Part shown: positions 1 through 5,874 of the stretch, in pieces | Numbering within the stretch: position 1 is the first letter of the stretch | Layout: each line of letters opens with the position of its first letter | Assembly: GCA_900545725.1 (NCBI GenBank) | Contig: URAI01000068.1 | Span: forward strand, 1 to 13,000 | Direction of reading: 5' to 3' | DNA length: 13,000 bases | Origin: an uncultured Eubacterium sp. | GTDB lineage: Bacteria > Bacillota > Clostridia > Lachnospirales > Lachnospiraceae | The notes under the pieces: generated by a model | The model's database searches: none | Told to the model about the DNA's origin: nothing | Seen by the model: only the letters and a program-made list of their open reading frames with translations | Made by a program: the position numbers and the translations under genes

Positions 1-1082
1 ATTAACTTAGCCATATTCTTTGCTGCAGCAGTATCTACAGTAGCTGTTTCTACATAATTAACATCCTTATAATCATCACCTAACTTAGATGGATCAGTAA
101 CATATGCAAATTTCTCTCCATTAACTGTAAATATACTATCCTCTATATTGCCAGTTCCATCATAAGCACCAATAGCAGCATTAATAGAAGTATATTCATC
201 TGTACCTGTACCATTAGTCTTTGTTGTTGCTGTTGCATCTGCTCCATTCTGAGATACTAATATAGCACTGGCTGTTGCACCCTTTTCCTTTGCTGTAAAT
301 GTAAGTTTACCAGCAGTATTAGTAATATCATAAGATTTTCCCAAATCAGTTTTACTCAATGCCTCTGCAAAAGCATCGCCTGATTTAGCAACTGTAGCAG
401 AACTTGCTGCTGTATCTGCTGCTGTTAATTCTTTTCCATCAACCGAATACTTACCTGACGCTTTATCATAATGCAATGTAACACTAGTTGTAGATGTATT
501 ACCATTTTTATCTAATATTGTAACTGTAAACTTTGAATCAGCATCATCACCAACTGCTGTAACTGCTGCTGCCATTGTATTAACCTGTGCAGTTGCATCT
601 GTTGTAGATGTAGCTCCTGTAGCTGCACTCTTACCAACTGATACACTAACCTTATCCCCTGACTGTGAACCATCAAGTAACTTCATTGTATTGAACTCTG
701 TTGTATCAGAGATTCTTGTTAATTCGCTCTGAAGCTGTTCGATTTCGTTCTGTACTGCTTCTCTATCGTCATCTGTCTCAGTTCCGTTAGCTGCCTGTAC
801 TGAAAGCTCTCTCATTCTCTGTAAGATTGAGTGTGATTCATTTAATGCACCTTCTGCTGTCTGGATAAGTGAGATACCATCCTGAGCGTTTGAAGAAGCC
901 TTGTTAAGACCTCTTATCTGTCCTCTCATCTTTTCTGAAATAGAAAGACCTGCTGCATCATCGGCTGCTCTGTTGATTCTGTAACCGCTTGATAACTTCT
1001 CTGTTGTCTTGCTTACTGAGCTAGATGTAATGTTTAACATTCTGTTTGCATTAGCTGCTGACATATTGTGCTGTACTACCAT
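1..1082 (-). CDS. fliC: Flagellin, N-terminal 360 residues (3' end beyond window)
   Basis: Flagellin, the filament subunit exported through the flagellar type III apparatus. The frame stays open from ATG at 1082 to the window edge, so only the N-terminal D0/D1 domains and part of the variable central region are visible. Residues 1-140 are typical: MVVQHNMSAANANRML at the start, then the KLSSG, INRAADDAAGL and SEKMRGQ blocks. LQRMRELSVQ (residues 87-96) corresponds to the segment recognised by TLR5 and keeps the R, L and Q positions important for that recognition. From about residue 145 the sequence becomes rich in Thr, Ala, Ser and Lys, as in the surface-exposed D2/D3 region. The start is fixed by GGAGGT eight bases upstream. 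The leader contains probable CsrA sites, and csrA lies upstream on the same strand. The family assignment is secure; which of possibly several flagellin paralogues this is cannot be told. Confidence 0.97.
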   Translation of the reverse strand, partial: MVVQHNMSAANANRMLNITSSSVSKTTEKLSSGYRINRAADDAAGLSISEKMRGQIRGLNKASSNAQDGISLIQTAEGALNESHSILQRMRELSVQAANGTETDDDREAVQNEIEQLQSELTRISDTTEFNTMKLLDGSQSGDKVSVSVGKSAATGATSTTDATAQVNTMAAAVTAVGDDADSKFTVTILDKNGNTSTTSVTLHYDKASGKYSVDGKELTAADTAASSATVAKSGDAFAEALSKTDLGKSYDITNTAGKLTFTAKEKGATASAILVSQNGADATATTKTNGTGTDEYTSINAAIGAYDGTGNIEDSIFTVNGEKFAYVTDPSKLGDDYKDVNYVETATVDTAAAKNMAKL

Positions 1083-1090
1083 ATTTTTGT

Positions 1091-1128
1091 ACCTCCGTGT
1101 GTTTAAATTAAGAAAAACTCCGTTTTTC
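1091..1128 (-). promoter_or_regulatory. CsrA-binding region in the flagellin leader (hairpin site plus SD site)
   Basis: Two GGA-containing elements lie just before the flagellin start. The distal one is a perfect 7-bp hairpin, GAAAAAC-GGA-GTTTTTC (1112-1128), with GGA as the entire loop. The proximal one, ACACGGAGGT (1091-1100), overlaps the Shine-Dalgarno and closely resembles the CsrA consensus ACARGGAUGU. This is the same arrangement as the two CsrA sites in the Bacillus subtilis hag leader, where CsrA blocks ribosome binding. A further GGA occurs at about 1134-1140. The elements are read directly from sequence; repression by the neighbouring CsrA is inference from the family. Confidence 0.7.
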
Positions 1129-1211
1129 CCATGTTCCACCCATATTATTAATTTTTCAGCTCATTATTGTTAAATAAATATCAATGACATACTGAAACAA
1201 TAACTGCAATA

Positions 1212-1250
1212 AGGGCTTTAATAATAAAATGTAATTAATCTATCTGAGGA
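1212..1250 (+). repeat. Imperfect copy of the recombinase leader (copy A)
   Basis: This stretch aligns with 2058-2098 upstream of the recombinase. Both contain GCTTT, ATAATAAAATGTA, TTAAT and GAGGA in the same order, with small gaps. Copy B ends in a working ribosome binding site and start codon. Copy A ends in GAGGA followed by CTACAG, with no ORF after it. It may be a relic of a second leader or gene, or a shared protein-binding sequence. Confidence 0.45.
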
Positions 1251-1474
1251 CTACAGCTTTAACAGCCTTATTTTCTGTAATATAATTGCTTTTATAACAT
1301 GTATACACATCTATAAGGCTTAACTTTTATCCTCTATAATAAGTACTTCCGTCACATGACACGTATTCCCGGGATGCAGATATATTCTTAAACCATGACA
1401 GGGTTATAATATATTTCCACTTACAATATGCTTTTTAATGCTGATACACATTACCGCTGTCATTATTACTGTAA

Positions 1475-1500
1475 ATATCATCTATATCTCTACAGATTTA
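1475..1500 (-). promoter_or_regulatory. Possible sigma-28 (FliA/SigD) promoter
   Basis: On the minus strand, TAAA (1497-1500) is followed after 15 bases by ATGATAT (1475-1481). This resembles the motility sigma-factor pattern TAAA-N15-CCGATAT, with two mismatches in the -10 box. It would give a leader of nearly 400 bases for flagellin, longer than usual. No better match was seen closer to the gene, so this is a weak candidate. Confidence 0.3.
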
Positions 1501-1583
1501 ATAACAGCTCTGCTATCAGTTCATATCAAAGTTACTCATATATTGCCGGCTTAAAAATATCTGCTGACATGTCACTTTACCGG

Positions 1584-1850
1584 TTATACATTATTACCGC
1601 TGTTTTTACGCTTCTCACGCATAAGAATATCCACTATCTCTTTCTGAGCCTGCAGCGATATTCCTTTTTCTTTCTTATATACATCTGTGTGCTGTCCATA
1701 TGCCTTTTTTACCGAGCTTCTTACAATGTTGACCTCTCTCGGTGCATCTATTAAAAGATGTATATTATTGGCTGAACCTCCTGAGAATACGACCTTGATA
1801 TCATCACCGATATCAATATATTCTCCTGGTTTTAACGTGAGTTTAAGCAT
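1584..1850 (-). CDS. csrA: CsrA, carbon storage / flagellin translation regulator
   Basis: RNA-binding translational repressor. As a dimer it binds GGA motifs in leaders, and in Gram-positive flagellates its main target is flagellin mRNA, with FliW as protein antagonist. The 88-residue product begins MLKLTLKPGEYIDIGDDI and contains LLIDAPREVNIVR, the conserved RNA-contacting APREV segment. Residues 1 to about 50 match the five-strand CsrA core. The remaining ~38 residues are a charged, probably helical extension, so it is longer than the 61-residue E. coli protein. An in-frame upstream ATG at 1979 would add 43 residues unlike CsrA; I chose 1850 because GGAGG lies just upstream and the family begins at this methionine. 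It lies upstream of and codirectional with flagellin. No fliW is adjacent; the upstream neighbour is instead an oppositely oriented recombinase. Confidence 0.93.
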   Translation of the reverse strand: MLKLTLKPGEYIDIGDDIKVVFSGGSANNIHLLIDAPREVNIVRSSVKKAYGQHTDVYKKEKGISLQAQKEIVDILMREKRKNSGNNV

Positions 1851-1857
1851 CTGTCTT

Positions 1858-1867
1858 ACCTCCATGT
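1858..1867 (-). promoter_or_regulatory. CsrA-consensus-like Shine-Dalgarno of csrA
   Basis: The csrA ribosome binding site reads ACATGGAGGT on the minus strand, close to the CsrA recognition consensus ACARGGAUGU. A second GGA lies seven bases further upstream in AAAGGAAAC. This would allow CsrA to repress its own translation. The match is visible; autoregulation is inferred. Confidence 0.45.
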
Positions 1868-1923
1868 TTCCTTTTCTGAAATCTGTTATTTGTATCAGAA
1901 ATATTCCCATATATGGATTTTTG

Positions 1924-1952
1924 TATTCATGTAATTCCATGAATATTGTCAA
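1924..1952 (-). promoter_or_regulatory. Candidate csrA promoter with inverted repeat
   Basis: TTGACA (1947-1952) is a perfect -35 box on the minus strand, but the sequence at -10 spacing (TGAATA, 1924-1929) is poor. The inverted repeat TTCATG-N6-CATGAA (1926-1943) fills the spacer region and could be an operator. The site lies only about 20 bases from recombinase-flanking copy 1. Confidence 0.35.
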
Positions 1953-1970
1953 TCCATTTTCGTATGTTAT

Positions 1971-2004
1971 AAAATGCAACTTTTTATATTAAACTGTTGC
2001 ATTT
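1971..2004. repeat. Recombinase-flanking palindromic site, copy 1
   Basis: AAATGCAAC (1972-1980) and GTTGCATTT (1996-2004) form a 9-bp inverted repeat around a 15-base AT-rich spacer. The same arms with the same 15-base spacing recur at 2780-2812, beyond the end of the recombinase gene. Nine of the 15 spacer bases also agree. Inverted arms around a short spacer fit a tyrosine-recombinase core site. On the minus strand it has only a short T-run, so it is a poor terminator, which favours the recombination-site reading. Confidence 0.6.
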
Positions 2005-2057
2005 CGGAAATTATGGTATTTTAATTTTAATAAAGTGCCTTATTCTTCATATAGGGT

Positions 2058-2098
2058 AGGTGCTTTGATAATAAAATGTATTAATTTTATTTTGAGGA
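2058..2098 (+). repeat. Recombinase leader segment (copy B of the 1212-1250 repeat)
   Basis: This leader aligns with copy A at 1212-1250, sharing the block ATAATAAAATGTA and flanking TTAAT and GAGGA. Here the GAGGA forms the recombinase ribosome binding site (GAGGAGG), ending eight bases before the ATG at 2106 when measured from the first GAGGA. Confidence 0.45.
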
Positions 2099-2105
2099 GG
2101 ATGAT

Positions 2106-2687
2106 ATGATTACAGAACCAATACGTGACAAACGGGAACTAATGCTTTTTCTTAACTTTTACTCAAGAAAGAAACCAAATACGAGAAATCATTGTCTGAT
2201 TGTATTTGGCTTAAACACAGCATTAAGAATCAGTGACATTCTTACATTAAAATGGGAAAATATATATGATTTTAATCGTAAGAAATTCAGAAAACGTGTT
2301 ACAGTCAGGGAACAGAAGACAGGAAAAATTAATGCTGTACCTGTCAACAAAGAATTATTAGTCTGTATGCAGAAGCTGTTTATTGAAAATAAACCTTTAA
2401 AAACAGATTATATTTTTTCAAAATCAACTAACCACACTAAGCCTTTAAGCCGCTCGCAGGCTTACCGTATAGTCAAATATGCGGCACTTGAATGTCACAT
2501 TACAGAAAATATAGGCTGTCATTCACTTAGAAAAACATTTGGATTCTATGCATGGAAACAGGGAACACCGCCAGCTCTTCTTATGGATATATATAATCAT
2601 TCATCATATAGTATAACCAAACGCTATCTTGGCATTACACAGGTTGAACGTGATGCTATATTTATGAGTATCCATTTTCCGGGTTGA
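2106..2687 (+). CDS. Small tyrosine recombinase (FimB/FimE-like, catalytic domain only)
   Basis: Site-specific DNA recombinase that would cut and rejoin DNA through a phosphotyrosine. The 193-residue product corresponds to the catalytic domain alone, the size of phase-variation invertases such as FimB and FimE and without the N-terminal arm- and core-binding domains of phage integrases. The full catalytic set is visible: Arg41 (TALRISDIL), Lys71 or Lys74 (QKTGK), His139 and Arg142 (HSLRKT), His165 (YNHSS) and nucleophile Tyr174 (RYLGI). The start at 2106 has GGAGG five bases upstream; an ATG at 2101 is followed at once by a stop. It is the only clear plus-strand gene here and is flanked by two copies of one palindromic site at 1971-2004 and 2778-2814. 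It is probably an active enzyme; inversion, excision or another role for its target is not shown by sequence alone. Confidence 0.92.
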   Translation: MITEPIRDKRELMLFLNFYSRKKPNTRNHCLIVFGLNTALRISDILTLKWENIYDFNRKKFRKRVTVREQKTGKINAVPVNKELLVCMQKLFIENKPLKTDYIFSKSTNHTKPLSRSQAYRIVKYAALECHITENIGCHSLRKTFGFYAWKQGTPPALLMDIYNHSSYSITKRYLGITQVERDAIFMSIHFPG

Positions 2688-2777
2688 TATAATTATTACG
2701 CAATATTAAAAAATTTTTAAAAAAGTTAATTAAGGGGTTAAGTTATCTTTTTTTAGGACGATATAATAGGTATAAAT

Positions 2778-2820
2778 AAAAATGCAACATTTTAATATAT
2801 AATGTTGCATTTTTTATTTT
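2778..2820 (+). terminator. Terminator hairpin of recombinase = flanking palindromic site, copy 2
   Basis: A perfect 14-bp inverted repeat, AAAAATGCAACATT (2778-2791) and its complement (2801-2814), encloses a 9-base loop and runs into TTTTTATTTT. It should terminate recombinase transcription. Its arms also repeat copy 1 at 1971-2004 with identical 15-base spacing between ATGCAAC and GTTGCAT, so it may double as a recombination site. The stem is almost symmetrical and A-rich on its left, so it could work in both directions. Confidence 0.75.
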
Positions 2821-2911
2821 GTCTGTTTTTCATTCAGATATTCAATTATTCTTATATTAATGTCATCAACCGGTGCAATCCGCCGGCATTTCAATATTAA
2901 AAAACAGTAAT

Positions 2912-2980
2912 AAAAAGCAGTGGTCTGCTGCTTATAATGAAAAAATATTTTCTCTCATTACAACAGTCATAAACCACTGC
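2912..2980 (-). terminator. Probable feoAB terminator (two-part stem-loop)
   Basis: GCAGTGGT (2917-2924) pairs perfectly with ACCACTGC (2973-2980). Within it, TAATGA (2935-2940) pairs with TCATTA (2955-2960). On the minus strand the structure is followed by TTTTTATT, as expected for intrinsic termination of feoAB about 140 bases after its stop codon. The long interrupted stem is less canonical than the hairpin at 2778. Apart from these two hairpins, 2688-3118 contains no convincing gene. Confidence 0.45.
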
Positions 2981-3118
2981 ATTTTAATATTTATTATATA
3001 TTTAATTACATCTCATTTGTTATCCGTTAATAATATATGTCATCTGTTAATAACTAACAATATTAAAAACGGTATATTAAGCTTTTTTATTATTATTTTG
3101 TTTAATACTGATAAATCA

Positions 3119-5608
3119 CTATCTTTTCTTCTTACCGCAGGCATTACAGCCGTCACTGCACTGGCATGTACCTTTTTTACTAAGGCTTCTTACCGCAAAT
3201 AATACAATGGCAAGTATTATCAACACTACTATAACATTACCAATGCCTATATTTTGTAATGCATTGCTTCCGTTAATCCCCATTCCTATAAGATGTACCA
3301 TAAATGCTGCCAGCCATGCGATTACACACTGCCATATTACAACACCTGCTGCCCATTTTCTCCCAAGCTCTCTTCTTATAGAAGCAATAGCCGCAATACA
3401 TGGTGTATACAAAAGACTGAATGCAAGAATTGATGCAGCTGTAACTGTACTGAAAGCTTCCTCAACACCACCTGTAAATAATATCTGCAATGTCGATACA
3501 ACACTTTCCTTCGCCATAAACCCACTTATAAATGATGTAACAATTCTCCAGTCACCAAGTCCTGCCGGTGCAAATACCGGTGCAATCCATCCAGCTATCA
3601 TAGCAAGTATGCTGTCCTTTGAGTTCTCAACCATATTAAATGATAAATCAAAGCTTTGTAAGAACCATACACACATTGTTGCAATAAGTATAACCGTAAA
3701 TGCTCTCTGCAAAAAGTCCTTTGCCTTCTCCCACAGAAGCCTTGCGACATTTTTCATACCCGGAAGCCTGTAATTAGGCAATTCCATGACAAATGGCACT
3801 GCTTCGCCCTTAAATAATGTACTTTTAAATAAAAATGCTATTAATATTCCTACAACTATGCCACCAAGATACAGCGCTGACATTATAAGTCCACCTCTGT
3901 CCTTGAAAAATGCATTGATAAAAAATGCATATATGGGAAGTTTAGCTGTACAGCTCATAAATGGTGTAAGAAGCATTGTCATCTTTCTGTCTCTTTCACT
4001 AGGAAGTGTTCTTGTCGCCATTACAGCCGGGACAGAACATCCAAAACCAATAAGAAGCGGAACAATACTTCTTCCTGAAAGACCAATCTTTCTTAACAGC
4101 TTATCCATAAAGAAAGCTACTCTTGCAATATAACCGCTGTCTTCCATTAATGACAGGAAGAAGAATAATACAACGATAATCGGTAAAAATGAAAGTACAG
4201 ACCCAACTCCAGAGAAGATTCCATCAATTATAAGTCCATGTAATACTTCATTTACACCTGCCGCAGTAAGCATTGTATTTACCTGTGTCGTCAGCCAGTC
4301 TATTCCAAGCTCCAACATATCCTGAAGCCACGCTCCGATAACATTAAAGGTAAGATAAAATACTGCTACCATTATTCCAAAGAAACATGGAATTGCTGTA
4401 TATTTGCCTGTTAAGACTTTGTCAATCTTTTCACTTCTCTTTCTCTCACGACTCTCTGTCGGCTTAACAACAGTGCTTTCACATACCTTTTCAATAAATG
4501 AAAAACGCATATCAGCTATTGCAGCACTTCTGTCAAGTCCACGTTCCTTTTCCATCTGTAATATAAGATGTTCTATAGTTTCTTTTTCATTCTGGTCAAG
4601 CTGCAGCTTTTCTAATACCAGCTCATCACCCTCAATCAGCTTTGAAGCTGCAAATCTTAAAGGTACACCGGCGCTTTCTGCATGGTCAGATATCATCTCA
4701 CATATTGCATGTATACAACGATGTACTGCACCACCAAAATCATTTTCATCACAAAAATCCTGCCTGCCCGGACGTTCCTGATACTTAGCAATATGTATTG
4801 CATGTCTTACAAGCTCATCTACCCCCTCGTTCTTAGCCGCAGAAATCGGAATAACCGGAACTCCAAGCATTGCCTCCATTCCATTGACATCTATTGAACC
4901 GTGGTTGCCTGTAACTTCGTCCATCATATTAAGTGCAACTACCATTGGAATATTCATCTCAAGAAGCTGCATCGTAAGGTACATATTACGCTCAATATTA
5001 GTCGCATCTACAATATTAATAATTGCCTTGGGCTTATCATCAAGTACAAAATTCCTTGATACAATCTCTTCACTACTATACGGCGACATTGAATATATTC
5101 CCGGAAGGTCAGTTATTCTTGTATCAGGATATCCCTTTATCGGTCCATCCTTTCTGTCAACCGTTACACCAGGAAAATTACCCACGTGCTGGTTAGCACC
5201 CGTAAGCTGGTTAAAAAGTGTAGTCTTACCGCAGTTCTGATTACCTACCAGTGCATATGTAATAAGTTCACCGTCAGCAAGCGGTTCACCATCTCCCTCA
5301 ACATGATACTTACCTTCTTCTCCAAGTCCCGGATGTACGGAACTGTTGATGTTCGCTGCACCTTCATGCTTTCGTGTTCTTTTTTCAATCTTTTCTATCT
5401 CTATCTTTGCTGCATCGTCAAGACGGAGTGTAAGTTCATAGCCATGCAGTTGTAATTCCATAGGATCGCCCATCGGGGCATACTTAATAAGTGTAACTTC
5501 TGCCTGTGGAATTACACCCATATCCAGAAAATGCTGTCTTAATGCACCACTTCCGCCTACTGTTTTAATAACAGCACTTTCTCCTATTTTTAAATCTTTA
5601 AGTGTCAT
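3119..5608 (-). CDS. feoB: FeoA-FeoB fusion, ferrous iron transporter
   Basis: Fe2+ uptake across the cytoplasmic membrane, with FeoA and FeoB joined in one ~829-residue chain. Residues 1 to about 75 are a FeoA SH3-like domain (GGSGALRQHFLDMGV, then the strand-rich LQLHGYELTLRL). A charged linker to about 115 leads to the FeoB G domain: G1 GNQNCGKTT (122-130), G2 Thr in PGVTV (~149), G3 DLPG (167-170), G4 NMMD (227-230) and G5 SAAKN (~256). A helical GDI-like region follows to about 390. The membrane domain carries both Gate motifs, GCSVPA (~523) and TPCIAAI (~734). The C-terminus ends in a cysteine cluster, CQCSDGCNACG. Domain order matches standalone FeoB (usually ~670-750 residues) plus FeoA. 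The start has AGGAG six bases upstream. A Fur box overlaps the promoter region. Highly confident. Confidence 0.97.
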   Translation of the reverse strand: MTLKDLKIGESAVIKTVGGSGALRQHFLDMGVIPQAEVTLIKYAPMGDPMELQLHGYELTLRLDDAAKIEIEKIEKRTRKHEGAANINSSVHPGLGEEGKYHVEGDGEPLADGELITYALVGNQNCGKTTLFNQLTGANQHVGNFPGVTVDRKDGPIKGYPDTRITDLPGIYSMSPYSSEEIVSRNFVLDDKPKAIINIVDATNIERNMYLTMQLLEMNIPMVVALNMMDEVTGNHGSIDVNGMEAMLGVPVIPISAAKNEGVDELVRHAIHIAKYQERPGRQDFCDENDFGGAVHRCIHAICEMISDHAESAGVPLRFAASKLIEGDELVLEKLQLDQNEKETIEHLILQMEKERGLDRSAAIADMRFSFIEKVCESTVVKPTESRERKRSEKIDKVLTGKYTAIPCFFGIMVAVFYLTFNVIGAWLQDMLELGIDWLTTQVNTMLTAAGVNEVLHGLIIDGIFSGVGSVLSFLPIIVVLFFFLSLMEDSGYIARVAFFMDKLLRKIGLSGRSIVPLLIGFGCSVPAVMATRTLPSERDRKMTMLLTPFMSCTAKLPIYAFFINAFFKDRGGLIMSALYLGGIVVGILIAFLFKSTLFKGEAVPFVMELPNYRLPGMKNVARLLWEKAKDFLQRAFTVILIATMCVWFLQSFDLSFNMVENSKDSILAMIAGWIAPVFAPAGLGDWRIVTSFISGFMAKESVVSTLQILFTGGVEEAFSTVTAASILAFSLLYTPCIAAIASIRRELGRKWAAGVVIWQCVIAWLAAFMVHLIGMGINGSNALQNIGIGNVIVVLIILAIVLFAVRSLSKKGTCQCSDGCNACGKKKR

Positions 5609-5631
5609 AGTATCTCCTGTTCTTAATTGTT

Positions 5632-5679
5632 TTACGGGAAACTAAATACAGAGCTGAATCCACTTATAATTCCTGCCAT
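5632..5679 (-). CDS. Possible 15-residue leader peptide in the feoAB leader
   Basis: ATG at 5679 opens a 15-codon frame encoding MAGIISGFSSVFSFP, ending at TAA (5632-5634), 23 bases before the feoAB start. An AAGGGA stretch lies about 11 bases upstream of the ATG, a rather long spacing. The peptide is hydrophobic and small-residue rich. It lies downstream of the Fur-controlled promoter, within an unusually long leader of roughly 200 bases. I do not recognise a family. It may be a translated small peptide, a translational-coupling device, or chance. Confidence 0.25.
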   Translation of the reverse strand: MAGIISGFSSVFSFP

Positions 5680-5797
5680 ATTTTTAACAATCCCTTAAAC
5701 TACTCATTTGTCTATACATACTCAAAACAGTTATGCTATATCAATACAGCTAAAATATTACATCTGCTAAAATGTATAATTTTCTTAAACACATATT

Positions 5798-5816
5798 GAT
5801 AATGATACTCTTTTTC
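5798..5816 (-). promoter_or_regulatory. Fur box of feoAB
   Basis: GATAATGATACTCTTTTTC (plus-strand reading) matches 16 of 19 positions of the Fur consensus GATAATGATAATCATTATC. It sits about nine bases downstream of the -10 hexamer, covering the expected transcription start, a position where a bound iron-loaded repressor blocks initiation. The match is seen directly; the function follows from known Fur control of feo operons. Confidence 0.75.
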
Positions 5817-5824
5817 ATTTAACA

Positions 5825-5854
5825 AGTATACTATATAAACCAGCCTATGTACAA
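5825..5854 (-). promoter_or_regulatory. feoAB promoter
   Basis: On the minus strand, TATACT (5825-5830) is a good -10 box. TTGTAC (5849-5854) lies 18 bases upstream as a weaker -35. The predicted start falls inside the Fur box. The leader from here to feoAB is about 210 bases. Confidence 0.55.
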
Positions 5855-5874
5855 TAGGAAACATGACTGATATC

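Larger units (their letters stand above)
1129..1583. other. csrA-fliC intergenic region, no gene seen
   Basis: About 450 bases between csrA and the flagellin leader without a convincing ORF on either strand. They hold the weak sigma-28-like match (1475-1500), an 8-bp inverted repeat AGCCTTAT (1264-1271) / ATAAGGCT (1313-1320) with a 41-base loop, and a segment at 1212-1250 resembling the leader of the recombinase gene. No clear terminator follows csrA, so csrA transcripts may read into fliC. Confidence 0.5.

Noticed and set aside
1178..1203. TTGATAT as the -10 of a closer sigma-28 flagellin promoter
   Set aside because: No TAAA at the required 15-16 base distance upstream.
1428..1754. Plus-strand 108-codon frame opposite csrA
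   Set aside because: No Shine-Dalgarno, Tyr/Ser/Leu-rich composition typical of AT-rich noncoding sequence, and it overlaps csrA.
1851..1979. 43-residue N-terminal extension of CsrA from an upstream ATG
   Set aside because: The extension does not resemble CsrA, and the internal start at 1850 has a strong Shine-Dalgarno and matches the family N-terminus.
2814..2948. Minus-strand open segment ending in VDDINIRIIEYLNEKQTK, a possible gene tail downstream of feoAB
   Set aside because: It has no start codon, an in-frame stop cuts it off upstream, and the stretch is better explained by the terminator-like stem at 2917-2980.
2873..3202. Plus-strand 109-codon frame starting at GTG
   Set aside because: No ribosome binding site, low-complexity AT-rich sequence, overlaps the feoAB 3' end and contains the feoAB terminator structure.
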